From Plantago ovata (lineage: Eukaryota > Streptophyta > Magnoliopsida > Lamiales > Plantaginaceae): DNA of 64,000 bases. The notes beneath the pieces were generated by a model. That model was not told the DNA's origin. It made no database searches and saw nothing but the letters and a program-made list of their open reading frames with translations. The translations under genes were made by a program, and so were the position numbers. This document shows, piece by piece, positions 36,381-49,404 of the stretch. Where the stretch lies: positions 78,512,085 through 78,576,084 of the forward strand of contig CM051458.1 in NCBI GenBank assembly GCA_028274465.1, given 5' to 3'. Position 1 is the stretch's first letter. Each line of letters begins with the position of its first letter.

Positions 36381-36912
36381 GTAAAAAATCTAGTATAAAG
36401 AGTTTGCAAACAAAAATTAATGTAGTTCTCAAAATACATTTCTAGAAATTAATCTTAATAGATTATCAGTTGACACACATTTACCAAATCGGTTTTCTTT
36501 TTCTTACAAATCCCGTAGTATGAACTGCACATAAATCTTGAAATTACTCTTTAAAAGCCTCAAAAGTCACAAACCTTTCATGTTGACACAGTTCTTCACC
36601 GAAATCCATTCTCTACAAAAAAATGAACAAAAGAACACTGGAATGAATCTTCCATCAGCAAAAAACTCTGAAGTCAAGGTGAATCCATTGATATCCCGAA
36701 ACATAAATATTTTTTCAATGGTTCACACTAGACACACGGTACACGAATGAAGATTTTTATGTGTGTTCAACTGTATGCAGGGGCGAAGTCAATTTTTTAA
36801 AATACTGTACACGGACTAATCGTAGTCTGAACTTGCCCCCTAAATGTATCCATGTTTACAATTAATTTTGTGATTTGGTTGTTTTCTAACCAATCTAGAT
36901 TTTAATTTGCAG

Positions 36913-39047
36913 GTTGTGCTAAAGATTGAGTGGGATCATATCCAGGAATACATCCTCATAAATGGACATTTGCAACCGATCCCTATTAGTTGGCATCCTC
37001 CAATGTGCGAGACAACCTTATCTGCATACCATCTCAACAACTAGTAAGTGTTCTAGACATAAAAAATTGGGTTGCTTCCTATTGCGTGTGTGATGAATTA
37101 TTTATTGGGACTCTTTGATTTATTTTTGAAAGTACTAGAAAATATCATACATCGTGGCCATCCATTAGAGATTATGTCAAATAACAAATCAAATGATATG
37201 AATAATTCATGTGCTTATCTAACTCATTGGTTTTTACCCTAACAAGAAACGTATTAGGGCTAACTTAATTTGTTATGTTGAAATTCCATTGTTTAGTAGT
37301 AGTGGGTACCATTTTCTTTTGTTTTTTTTTGGTGGGGTGGGGGATCACTACATTTATTTGATTTATTTATGTGTATTGCTGAGATAGGTCACACTTGCTT
37401 AGGCTGAAAGTCATTGTGAATACTAAATATGATAAGCTCATGCTGATCAAACTCATGTATATTATTGTTGTCATGACTTACAATCACTTGACAAAATATC
37501 TGTTAGAGACAAAGAATGCTAAAAGTGAGCTATGTTTGACATAGTGAATTGTAAAGAGAAAATGCAGCAGACTGTCTGTACGGAATGAAAGCAACCGATG
37601 TTGAATTCAAATTGAAAAGCTCAAAGCACTTTAAAAATTGTTGAAAGATAGTTTAACTTTTGAATAACTTCCAATTGATAGTTTTCAAATACTAACAAAT
37701 CTTATCCTTTAAATAGAGGACTTGAATTCACCTTTAAAACATATTGTGTTAATGGCCTAGTACAATACTTGTGCTTTACTTGAACACTTCCCCTTTATGA
37801 TAGTCATATAAATTTTGGCTAATATTATACAATTACTTTTTATTCAGTTGATCAATTTAAGTCACATCGTCCAACAATACTTGGTTCCTATCCTTTTTGC
37901 AACTCTCCACGCCCTCAAACACTACAGATGGGGTGGGGGTGTCTTGGTTGTAATAATAATAATAATAACTAGTAATTAATTTTTCCATACCATATGATGT
38001 TGGTGCATATTTATAGGATCCAAACATTTTGAGGGACTTTATCAGAAAAAGACCTGAAGGGGTTACAATCGAGGTGGTTAATATTGCATTCACCCTATGG
38101 AAAAGCAGTATGAGGAACCAATTTATATCCTAGAAGTCAATGAGGTACTACTCTTTTTCAGTATTTGACAATCTGACATGAGCATATTTTATTCCAAACT
38201 TCGTCCATGAATATATATTAACATTATTTTATACCAGGTTAAAAAACAGTGTGTCAAATACTATATAATGTGTGTTAATAATGAGGAAAAAAGGGTTAAG
38301 GTGCGTAAGTTCAGGATCGTCGAACATGAGATAGAGAAGGTGACTGGAGATGTGAACTCTCCTAAATATAAAATGTACAAGTTGTCTCTTAGCCAAACAA
38401 TCCATGGGAAATGGTACATGGAGGTTACCAAGCCTAACCCTAAGTCCAGTGGAATCAAAAAGACAAAGTTTATTTAAAATACATAGTTATACTTATATGA
38501 CTTGATTTTTAATTGGTTTTTCTTCGTATTATTTACATCAATGTGTTATTTTTGTGTCCAACGGTAAGAGCTTTGATAGTGTTATTATAATATTAGTCGT
38601 TCAAATTCATCTTGCGTTAATATATTTTACTCATCTGTCCCAATCAATTTACGTATTCCTTTTTTGGACGTCCCAATCTATTCTTTACGTTTTCATTTTT
38701 GGAAAGTACCCCACATCCCATCTATATTATTTTAAATATGGACCCCACATTTACACTTCTTTATCTCCACTCATACCTCACACTTTTTTAATCAACTACC
38801 CCACATTTACATACAATATTAATATAACACTACCAAACAAAATTATTCATTAAAAATCGTGCAAAAAGCAAACGTAGACTTATCATCGGGACGGTGGGAG
38901 TAGTATGTAACAGTAAAAAATTTGTGATTTCAGGTTTACTATCATGAGGATGTGAAGAAATATATCGGGTCCTTGAATGATGTTGTGACCTTCATATTTT
39001 ATGGTTTGATTCCTAATTTATTTGATAAACATGGACGACTCATGATT
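36913..39047 (+). pseudogene. Exon remnants of an unrecognised gene
   Basis: Four exon-like blocks with splice borders lie on the plus strand: 36913-37043, 38017-38144, 38238-38477 (ends at TAA) and about 38934-39047. The second and third join in phase: ILEVNE then VKKQCVKYYIMCVNNEE, followed by YKLSLSQTIHGKWYMEVTKP. The alternation of hydrophobic strands with a KYYI motif is faintly cystatin-like, but this is only a guess. The second block needs a one-base shift near 38095 to stay open, and the first does not join it in frame. A Stowaway element lies between blocks three and four. Confidence 0.4.
38630..38900. mobile_element. Stowaway MITE
   Basis: A 271-bp element with TA on each side. Left end CTCATCTGTCCCAATCAATT corresponds to the reversed right end CTCCCACCGTCCCGATGATA. 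The interior CCCCACAT phrases match the one-sided copy at 15615. Confidence 0.75.
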
Positions 39048-39189
39048 TGATTGTGGTAAGTATAACATGTAATATCTCTATTCCAATTAATTAATTACAT
39101 TTGCTTTGTATGCGGTTTTTAATAAGCATATTGTATTATATGTTTGATTGGTGGATTACATAATAAAAGTAGAAATGAAAAGTAGACAA

Positions 39190-39296
39190 AAGATGAAACA
39201 TAAAGAAATTACATGTCATGTGTAAAATATAAGTTATTTGCGGTCAAAGTTCGAAAAAACGTCAACCTCAAGAAATTTAGTTTGGAACAAAGGGAG
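39190..39296 (-). mobile_element. One-sided Stowaway-like remnant
   Basis: Ends in GGAACAAAGGGAG followed by TA. Read on the minus strand it runs CTCCCTTTGTTCCAAACTAA, the same family as the piece starting at 45305. The other terminus is missing. Confidence 0.5.
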
Positions 39297-39779
39297 TAAT
39301 TCATATCATCTTTGTGATTTATTGCAGTAGTTTGATAAAATAAATAATCTCATTCGTCAAACATTATTTTGACAAGTTTATGATGATGGTATTGCTTTGA
39401 ATATATCTTCATTAACACACTCAAGATCTGATTGGTTAAGATTATTAGTGTATTCATCCTTACATTTATGAAAAATATATTTCCAATTGTACTTATATTC
39501 CGGGTTCATAATATATAACTACAACAAAAAAATGCGAAGATGATATGAATTATCTTAGTTGTAAAAAAAATAAAAAATACTTACGATGGTAAATATCCCA
39601 AACATGATATATATTTGACTATAGATACAATTTGGCAACGATATTCCATGTTCACCCTTGATACCAATTGAAATCAATTATATTAAGGGTCTTGTTCGGA
39701 CTGTTGGTGGACCAACTTCACCCCTTAAACCTTTTCTTAGTTTGATAAAAAATAATCTCGTTCGTCAAACATTATTTTG

Positions 39780-40614
39780 CTATGTTTTGAATCTCGTCTC
39801 GAAGGCCATCTCGGACGACCTCCTGAGATGGGTCAACCTGGGTCATCTCGGACAGTTATCTCGGATGACGTCATAAATATATAATTATATATAATTAATA
39901 ATAATAAATAAATATTCATAAATACACAATATAATCTTGATTAATACTTCATATATTACATTTAATCTGAAAATAATATTGGAATAAGAGGTGGTTGATT
40001 GCAATTTATAAAAGTATTGAAGGAACGAAATCAAAATAATGAGAATGTTTGGATACAAATTGGAATATCACAAAAGCGGATAAGTATCCATATTGTGACT
40101 AGTAGGAACATACTTTTACTTTCCCTTTCTTCTTCACTTTATTTATCTGTTTACTCTATTTCTTTCCTGCAAACTTCTCTGCAAATTAGTCTCCCACCAT
40201 AATTATTATCAAACGGTCTCCATCAACACCACCACCAATCTCCATATCAACGCAGCCCCACCCACCACTGCCGCCTACCAACAATCTCCAATAAATAATT
40301 CACCCTGATCCCGATCTCCGATCAACAAACCTTTTCTCTTGACCTATACTTTCTTTTTCACTCCAATTCAAATCTCAAAGAACCTGATCTGCTCCAACTT
40401 GAATTCAGATCTGGAGTTAAGGTTACTTATCTTATCTATCTTTCTTCTTTCTTTCTTTATTATATTTTCCGAACCGGATTAAATCGACAAAAGTTCGGTG
40501 AAATTTCGGATTCCGAGATTTGTTCGATTTTTGCCTGTTTCGTCTCGGAGAAGACTACGATTAGCGAGAATCCCAGGTTGACCCGGGGTCAACCCGCCCA
40601 GATTCAAAATATAG
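39780..40614. mobile_element. Non-autonomous hAT-type element
   Basis: An 835-bp insertion in an array unit. The 8-bp repeats TTATTTTG (39772-39779, 40615-40622) flank it, and uninterrupted units show the empty site. Ends are inverted: CTATGTTTTGAATCT on the left, CTATATTTTGAATCT reversed from the right. The inside has CTCGTCTCG and CCGAGATTT phrases shared with the larger element at 48406-53417. No transposase. Confidence 0.85.
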
Positions 40615-41056
40615 TTATTTTGACAAGTTTATGATGATGGTACTGCTTTGATAATATATCTACATTAACACACTCAAGATCTCATTGGTTAAAATAATTA
40701 GTGTACTCATCCTTACATTTCTGAAAAATATTTTCCCAATTGTACTTATATTACGGCTCCATAATATATAACTACTGAAAAAAATACAAAGATGATATGA
40801 ATTGTCGTCGTTGTAAAAAAAAAAAATATGATGGTTAATATCCCAAACATGATATATATTTTTCTTTTTTGAAACTTAGTATGGATTCCAGGGTGTCAGT
40901 ATACATAGCAAACGTTTGAATTTTTTTTTCTCCAGAAAAGCATAACAAACAATATTAACTTAATTGGAAAAATTTTAAATTTAAACCAAAACATAACAAA
41001 CAAGAGATTAACTAACTTGACGATAATTAAGAAGAAGATAATTAAGAGATAGAATT

Positions 41057-41256
41057 CTACATATTATATATAGGTTGAGGTGTATACCGTAAACCAGCTT
41101 CCCTTTGCAAAGTTCCCATCGATCTCAGCACCCATATAGGTATCCAACGTTTTAAGGAATTAAACAACACTTGACGATCGGTAACCAGTAGAAAAATGTG
41201 GCTTGTCGCTCTTTCATGTATATGGCTACTGCAGTTCGCTGAAAATTGCAATTTTT
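41057..41256 (-). pseudogene. Second exon-like block of the array gene
   Basis: Only in this unit does the minus strand continue after the IYGQI-type block: GCAATTTTCAG (near 41256) looks like an acceptor, and an open stretch (HIHERATSHIFLLVTDRQ) runs to a GTATAC donor near 41088. The domain is not recognised. The following array units lack this block, so it may be the next exon of the ancestral gene. Confidence 0.35.
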
Positions 41257-41963
41257 TATATATTTGACCATAGATACAATCTGACAAACGATATTCCATG
41301 TTCAACCTTAAGACCAATTCAAATCAATTGTATTAAGGATCATGTTCGGACTGCTAGTGGGCCATTTTAACCCTTAAACATTCTCTTATAGTTTGATAAA
41401 GAATAAACTCGTTTGTCAAATATTATTTTCGCAAGTTTATGATGATGGTACTGCTTTGATAATACATCTTCCTTAACATACTCCAAATCTGATTGGTTAA
41501 GATTAGTGTACTCATCGTTACATTTCAGAAAAGTATTTTCCCAGTTGAACTTATATTCCGGCTCCATAATATATAACTATTGCAATAAAACACAAAATAT
41601 GAGGTGTATTATCCTCGTTGAAAAAAAAATACTTACGATGGTAAATATCCCAAACATGACATATATTTGATCATAGATACAATCTGGCGACGATATTCCA
41701 TGTTCACCCTTGAGACCAATCGAAATCAATTGTATTAATGGTCTTGTTCAGACCACTGGTGTGCCATTTTCACTCTTAAACCTTTTATAATAGTTTAATA
41801 AAAAACCAATATCGTTCGTCCAACAATATTTTGACACATTTATAATGATAGTTTTTCTTTGATAATAATCTTCCTTAACATACTGCAAATCTGATTGGTT
41901 AAGATTAGTGTACTCATCCTGAATCTCAGATAAGTGTTTTCCCAATTGAACTTATATTCCGGC

Positions 41964-42377
41964 TCAATAATATATAACTAATGCAATAAAACACAAAAGA
42001 TGAGATGTATTATCATCGTTGTAAAAAAAATTAAAAATACTTATGATGGTAAATATTTTAAACTTGACATATATTTTACCATAGATATAATCCGGCGATG
42101 ATATTTCATGTTCACCCTTGAGACCAATCGAAATCAATTGTATTAAAGGTCTTGTTCGGACCGCTGGTGTGCCATTTTCACCCTTAAACCTTCTCTTATA
42201 GTTTGATAAATAATAAACTCGTTCGTCGAATATTATTTTCGCAAGTTTATGATGATGGTAGTGCTTTGATAATGCATCTCCCTTAACATACTCCAAATCT
42301 GATTGGTTAATATTAGTGTACTCATCCTTACATTTCAGAAAAGTGTTTTCCCAATTGAACTTATATTCCGGCTCCAT
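41964..42377 (-). CDS. Longest open unit of the array, unknown protein
   Basis: This 137-codon frame is the best preserved of the repeated ORFs. It begins with the common MEPEYKFNWENTF. A Lys/His-rich middle (KHYHHHKLAKIIF) follows, then RTRPLIQLISIGLKGEH and DYIYGKIYV. The last block resembles the start of the C-terminal domain seen in some plant jasmonate-induced-protein-like proteins (DUF6598 type), a weak match from memory. In-family sequence should end at the GTAAGT-like donor of the unit, so the final ~25 residues are probably intron. Expression is unknown. Confidence 0.4.
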   Translation of the reverse strand: MEPEYKFNWENTFLKCKDEYTNINQSDLEYVKGDALSKHYHHHKLAKIIFDERVYYLSNYKRRFKGENGTPAVRTRPLIQLISIGLKGEHEISSPDYIYGKIYVKFKIFTIISIFNFFYNDDNTSHLLCFIALVIYY

Positions 42378-42805
42378 AATATATAACTACTGCAATAAAA
42401 CACAAAAGATGAGATGTATTATCCTCGTTGTAAAAAAAAAAAAAAACTTACGATGGTAAATATACCAAACATGACATATATTTGACCATAGATACAATCT
42501 GGCTATGATATTTCATGATCACCCTTGAGACCATTGTATTAAGGGTCTTGTTCGGACCACTGGTGTGACATTTTCACCCTTAAACCTTTTCTTATAATTT
42601 GATAAAAAAATAATCTCGTTCGTCAAACATTATTTTGACAAGTTTATGGTGATGGTACTGCTTTGATAATAATGTTCCTTAACATACTCCAAATCTGATT
42701 GGTTAAGATTAGTGTACTCATCCTTACATTTCTGAAAAATATCTTCCCAATTGTACTAATATTCCGGCTCCATAATGTATAACTACTGGAAAAATACAAA
42801 GATGA

Positions 42806-44496
42806 TATATTTTTTTTTTTTGTGAAACAGCAAAACAATTTTATTGATAACGGAGCATAAAACATGCTCAAAACAAATACAACTAACATAACGGAACAAA
42901 CTCCGCCTTCCAAAGATTATCTACCCAAAGTACAAGAAACCAGTTCATCAATCTATACCCAATAGCCTCACAACAATCAACTTCACTAAAAACAAATCTA
43001 AGAGAATATCCAATATAGTATGACCACAACTCTCTACATTATCCTCAAAACCAAAGCCTTCGACAACACATTCACTACACCAAGCACCTCGGAACATAAC
43101 CGTCAATTCATTGAATATGAGTGCCCCTTAGTCAACCTCCTACACCCTATGCCCTTACGGACAAGTGGCAAGTAATTTAAAGATGTGATCCGGGGAAAAA
43201 CGGATAGAAAACCATACCTTGGTAATTCACACCTCCACTCCGACAAATGGCCGTGACTAAAACTTGCCCCCCCCCTCGTCTAGTATGTCCATCTCACTAG
43301 CAAGAGGCCGAGATCTGGGAGGATTGCAAGTTGTACCACCAACTCATGGTCAAGTCCTAAGGAGAGGAAATACCCTTCGTTGCAAGCCTAGGGGACTTAG
43401 CAAGAATACGAAGGATGATGTTCTCCCTAGTGTCACAAACCATATACCGGAATAGAAATGGCTTCAACATAGCCCAAGCTAACGGCCGCCAGGACCTACA
43501 AAACAGCTCCCTTTCTCAATCAAGCCAAGACCCACGAGTAATACCCATATATTACAACACCAACCTGAATGAAACCATCCATCTCACACCATGCGACTCC
43601 ATTAAAATAGGGTGAGGCAATCCCTAAGCTCCCCAAACTCCGGTGCTACCCACTCCACTCCTTGCAACTAACAAAACAAGTCCGGACACATCCGAAGGAC
43701 ATGTTATTCGTACCCATTATGCAAGTGAAGAAGATTATTAAGGAATGGACACCAAAGATGGACTTAAGGACTTAAAATCCATAAAACTACCTCAAAACAC
43801 CCCTTCCTAGGATAATATGTATCACAACTCACTTATTAAATTGAGACAAGGAAAGGGAAGGGCACAATCGTAGGAACAATCGTGTTATCCAACCCAAAGC
43901 CTTATCTAACTCCATAAGAACTTAAGAGTATGACACACATCATCCAAGAAAGCAACACCGAACAAAATCAATACAAACCATCATAATCGATAAAACCAGT
44001 CCATAACTCACAAGATTCACAGCAACATACTCACGACAATATAATCCAACCATCGAACCTGAAACACGGCGCTAGAGTGTATCAATCCCAACCGCAACTC
44101 TCCATTCCATAGCATCCAAATCTGTCAATAAATACAATCATAGCATATCAACATAATCACAATAAAGAGAACAATAACAACCGAACCACTCCCTGCAAAT
44201 TCCAGCAGCCGCCTAATCCTTCCATTGTCTTGCGTCCAACCGAGAGCCACGTCATCTATCTGAAAAATCTTCCAACAAAAGCCACATGAACAAATCCAAC
44301 AGAATGAGAATATATTAATTCACTGGAATTATGCTTGATTGTTCCATCACAAAGTCTCGCCCCTCAATCCACCAACCCGTATGCCACCCACCACGCCAAG
44401 ACCTCCAACCACACTTCGAATATTAGAAACACAACATGGGTTCCAAAACCCACGATTGCAAATTATTTGCAATTGCCAATTGTCCTTTCCCCCTAT
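42806..44496 (-). mobile_element. Poly(A)-tailed retroposon inserted in the array
   Basis: About 1.69 kb interrupts a unit between AAAGATGATAT and TATGAATTATC. The plus strand starts with a T-run (42811-42823), so the element is on the minus strand with a poly(A) tail. The tail is preceded by AATAAAATTGTTTTGCTG, which suits a plant LINE 3' end. No RT motif or long ORF is visible inside. It may be a 5'-truncated LINE with a long 3' region or a retrocopy of a non-coding RNA. Confidence 0.55.
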
Positions 44497-45304
44497 GAAT
44501 TATCTTCGTTGTAAAACAAAAATACTTACGATGGTAAATATCCTAAACATGACATATATTTGACCATAGATACAATCTGGCAACGATATTCCATGTTCAC
44601 CCTTGAGACCAATTCAAATCAATTGTATTAGGGGTCTTGTTCGGATTGCTGGTGAGCCATCTTAACTCTTAAACCTTCTCTTATAGTTTGATAAAGAATA
44701 AAGTCGTTCGCCAAACATTATTTCACAAATTTATGATGATGGTATTGTTTTGATAATACATCTTCCTTAAAGCACTCCAGATTTGATTGGTTAAAGATTT
44801 GTGCACTCATTCTTACATTTTTGAAAAGTGTCTTCCCAATTGAACTTATTTCCGACTCCATAATATACAACTACTCCAATAAAACACAAAAGATGATAAG
44901 AACAAAAAAAACAAAAAAAAACACTTACGATGGTAAATATCCCAAACATGACATGTATTTGACCATAGATACAATCTGGCAACGATATTCCATGTTCACC
45001 CTTGAGACCAATTGAAATCAATTGTATCAAGAGTCTTGTTCGGACCGCTGGGGTGCCATTTGCACCCTTAAACCTTTTCTTATAATTTGATAAGGAATAA
45101 GCTCGTTTGTCAAATATTATTTTAACAATTTTATGATGGTTGAACTGTTTTGATAATGCATTTTTTTTAACTCACTCCATATCTGATTAATTAAGATTAG
45201 TGTACTCATCCTTACACATCTGAAAAATATCTTCCCAATTAAACTTATATTCCGGCTCCATAATATATAACTACTGCAATAAAACACAAAGATGATATGA
45301 ATTA

Positions 45305-45400
45305 CTCCCTCTGTTCCAAACTAATCTTCCTAAGGTTGATTTTTTCCAAACATTGACCGCAAATAACTCCTACATTACACATAATTAATATATAATTGAG
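45305..45400 (+). mobile_element. One-sided Stowaway-like remnant
   Basis: TA then CTCCCTCTGTTCCAAACTAA begins here, right at the end of the tandem array. The right terminus is not found. It is the mirror half of the copy ending at 39296, just left of the array. Confidence 0.55.
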
Positions 45401-47269
45401 GAACATGTGATATGGATAAAGATTACTAGTGATGAAATTTCAAATACTACTATTATAATTATAATTAACATGTTCTTTAAATTTGTGATTTGTTTTTTTT
45501 TTCTTTTTATTTTCTTAATGATGCTAGTGATGTCTGGCCTGAGTAAGCTAGCAGTGAGATCTGGAATGAGGAGGTGAGTCACAATTGTACCAGTTCGTGG
45601 TTTGAATTAGCTTCATGTGAACTTTATTACTGTGTTTTCTGCTAAATCTTCAAATTGATTCTGTTTTGTATTTTTTATGTTTTCTTTTCAATGACTGTAA
45701 TATCTACATTATGTTTTTTTTTAATTGAAGATTTAATATGAATGATTAAATTCCATATCTTCCTATTAATTTAAGATTTTGAAAGAAATGAACTTCTATC
45801 AGTTTTTCAATGGAAATACCTTAGCATGGCGAACGAGTTAAAATTGTTATCCTTTTGGTCAATTAATTTTTTCATTCATGTACTTGTTGCATACTGGCTT
45901 CCATTAATTCAGAGAATTAATCGGGAAAACCCACGGATGTAAACTGGCACTAATTTTATGAGATATCTAGTTTCTTTCCACCATATCAGGTTTATTTTTC
46001 TCTACAAACTCTTTTACAAACCGATCCCAAATCATATTTTTATAATGTTCCAAAATGAAAGATACTAAGATACTGTTTGGTTTGGGATATAAGATACTAT
46101 GTTCCAAAATGAAAGATACTTTGTAAATTTCCTTTGTTTTTGTTGACAACAGAGTTTGGAAACGGAAACATAATTTTCCCTTTCAACCCGAGATTACATT
46201 CCATGTGTTAAATTGAGAATAGTTTATCAACTTCAATTCTTGAAAATCAACAGGCATTCTCATTTTGGAATTCTTGGGTGAATAGTGTAGAATGATTGTA
46301 AGCTTGTAACCTCATGAAACTGCAACAAAACACACCATTTGTGTCCTCAATCCATGTGTATATTACGACAAGAAAGCTCACATCAAGATTTTATACATGA
46401 AACTCGAGAGATGCGTTCATGGTCATGTATTGTATGGATACTTGGACACCACATGTATTTTCGAAATTGTTATCCCTTTTTAAAAATCATAGATTTCCGT
46501 CGCTAAAACTGTTGTTAATAAATTATTGTTTGAAAAATTGAGAGAGTGTAATGCATCTTTCAACTGTTTTACAAATATAATACAAAATAATACACATAAA
46601 AGAAAACCAGAAGAAATGAAATTTTATTAATAAACGGAAATGGGTAAACAAATAAAAATCCAATATAGCTCTATAAAGGTACTATTGGTCCAATCTAGAT
46701 ATACAAGTAAAAGCGATCTAAACAAGTCATGCTATAAGAGTGAAGAGCAATCCACTTGTTGATCTCCTCCACATTCTTCATCAACAAAGCCTATAAGAGA
46801 GAACATAAGAAATTCAATGGTTGAAGATAATTAAAACACTTCAACAATGGAGCACAAAAAACACAATGGTGACTTACCTATCTCCCAAGTTCAGTGGCTA
46901 ACATACCACTCATTTTGTCATATAATTGACTAACACAACGGTAACTAACATAGCACCCAAGTTCAGTGACTAACGTACCACTCACATTAGAAGAACGAAT
47001 AACACATGTAGTAAACAATGTAAAAGGTAAACATACCCCAAAAGCATGAATGCACTTTGACTGATTATTGTGTTGGTAGGCCCGGTTCTGCAGCGGGGCC
47101 TGCATAAACATAGAAGAAGAAAAAATGTAGTGGATAACAAGTATAGAATTGCATGTAAAACGTATATACATTTAATTGTAATTAATACGGCACAATAAGG
47201 TGTAGTATTATTCACAACTATCAACATGTATATTGAATCGACTATACACAAGTACCCTCTCCTTCCTCC
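45401..47269. other. Non-coding stretch
   Basis: No recognised gene. A phrase of about 28 bases (CAAGTTCAGTG.CTAAC.TACCACTCA) is duplicated at about 46886 and 46949. AT-rich elsewhere. Confidence 0.4.
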
Positions 47270-48230
47270 CCTGTGGATAAGTCCACATAATGGGACTTGT
47301 GAAGCTTTATTGGTTCATCACGAGTCCTTTGCTTGAACATCCACATCCCGTTCTTGGTAAGAATTGGTTATTGATTCATCCTTCTCAATGTCACTTTGCA
47401 GAGGGCATGTATAGGTAGTTCAGCCATCCGGTCCCATTGGTCCTGTATCATGCTTAGATATTCAATTAAGGAAAGACCACTTGGCATGCTTGAGTCGCCA
47501 ATATATAAATGGTCCATACTTCGATTTGTAGTTAATGTCCATCATTTCATACCAATTTTTCTTCTTCTTAGCATCTAAAGATGGATCAAACCAGTCAAAA
47601 TCAAACATAACTGTTCTTTTCAAGGGCTCACATGAATACTCAATTTGGCAACTCTTTTCAGCCTCCCATAGAAATCATACAAATCAGTCGACCCTAGATC
47701 TTCCCCCCTAACACAAACACCACAATTTCTTGTACTCGTGCTCGTGTCCTCTGCATCATTCGTCTGAAACCTAAGGCCATTCACTATGTAACCCGAGAAT
47801 GTGGCAACCTGTCTATATGGCCCCTCCGCTAGGCCCTGTATGTAACTGGTGATCTTGTTGGCAGGATTTTGGACATACGTCTTGAACCAAGGCGGAAATT
47901 CTAATTCTAACTTCTCTTCAAGGATATCTTTAAGATGTTTTTTTTTAACACTTCCTAATGAACCACCCTTGTGCACAAATTCTTGAAGAACAAGCTCAAC
48001 TTAGTGAGAGTGCTCTACACAGGCTTAGGTAGAATCTCGAAATGTAATAGGACAAGTCTCTCCATGTGCCTCGAAATGTAATAGGGACAAGTCTCTACAC
48101 ATGACTGTCGTAGCTCTTCATCCCATACCTCTTTTTCTTGTTCAAATCTATGCACCACCCCAACTTCGAGGCATAACCATTAGGAAGAAGCTTCAATCAG
48201 GGACTTGAGAACCACCAATTTTGTCTTCCA
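47270..48230 (-). pseudogene. CACTA transposon TNP2-type C-terminal fragment
   Basis: Minus-strand frames encode CPYYISRHMERL near 48070. A DUF4216-like block follows: FPPWFKTYVQ, then GLAEGPYRQVATFSGYIVNG, then GVCVRGEDLGSTDLYDFYG (47970-47650). A trailing WFDPSLDAKKKKNWYE lies near 47580. These are the C-terminal domains of plant En/Spm (CACTA) TNP2-like proteins. The frame is broken several times and a 36-bp tandem duplication (48034-48097) interrupts it. The catalytic region is absent. It abuts the LINE endonuclease sequence near 48240. Confidence 0.65.
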
Positions 48231-49404
48231 ACCATAATTATACACTATCAAAGTCGCCCAAAATCAACCAAGCTTCATTTACTATTCAAACAATTCTCCT
48301 TAACTCTTGCAATAAAGAATTGCTCCCCCCCCCCCTCATTTGCCCCATAGACAAATGTTACAAATGATTTGAAGGTCCTTGCATAATTAGAAACATAGCC
48401 ATACCCATGGTACTAAATCTCGTCTCGTCTCATCCGAGACTCCGAGATTTTCCGCTTTCCAGCATCATCGATACGAAACATAAGAGGAGTGTCAACATTC
48501 ATCCATTCCGGCGAGATTTCGCTTCTTCTCGGTATTTCGGTCGAAACATACGAAACATGTCAGATTTCCGATTCGCGTTTCGAAATCCATAAACTGATCG
48601 AATGAAATCTAAAAGCTAAAATCTGATTTGGGATTCTGATCTTCTTCAAATTCCCAACCGTTAGACCTCTCTATATTTAATTCACCATAATTGGGCGAAC
48701 CCCAAAAGAAGGAGAAGAACTCATCAAATTAGACAGCAGCGAATACCTTTTTGTCGACGACTGAGGTTGAGATTTATACAACATCAAGAGCGAGTTGTTA
48801 ATTGGAATTTTTGACAGTATAGAAGAAGAAGCAAAAGTGTACTGCTGGTTTTGATAATACCTTTTTGGGTTGTAACTTGTAAGACCACCCGCATCAGTGG
48901 TTTAAGGCTAAGGCCAGTTTAAGGCCTTAAACTGGCCTTAGCCGTGTTTAAGCAATTTTCGTCTGCATCAGTGACTGCTTAAACGCGGTTAAGTCCAGTT
49001 TAAGGCCTGCCACGTCATTTTTTTTTAATTTTTTTTTTTTGGTTAAGGTAAAGAAAAAGGAAGATTGTTTGTAAAGAATTTCATACGAAATTAAGTTTAT
49101 AGATGGAAATCACGAATATATTACATTAAGTTGTACCGAATTTGAAATACACAATATTACAACAAGTTCTGCTTAATTGAAAACAAACGATTGAAACAAA
49201 CAACTGAAACAATTGAAAATGCAAACAACATTCTAATGGAAACTAAGGCCTCATCCTCCAAATGTGTTCAATCAAGTCATGTTTGAGTGCGTCATGCTGG
49301 ATGTAACTCTCCATCATCCTTTGATTCTTCCTGTAATCAACAAAATCATTCAGAACAGATGGACGTGTTGTGATTGTCACGTCCCTAAGGATGTCTGCAT
49401 TGTA

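Larger units (their letters stand above)
39330..45300 (-). repeat. Tandem array of ~400-bp units carrying an exon-like ORF
   Basis: A landmark phrase (plus strand ACGATGGTAAATATCCCAAA) recurs near 39583, 40826, 41634, 42046, 42448, 44528 and 44927; neighbours that are not interrupted lie about 400 bases apart, and about nine full or partial units can be recognised. On the minus strand each unit starts ATGGAGCCGGAATATAAG and reads MEPEYKFNWE, later NQSDLEYVK, then PLIQLISIGLKGEH and IYGQI, ending at a GTAAGT donor. The array is split by a hAT element (39780-40614) and a retroposon (42806-44496). Units carry different stops and shifts. This looks like repeated duplication of one exon with its introns, not a satellite. 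Confidence 0.85.
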
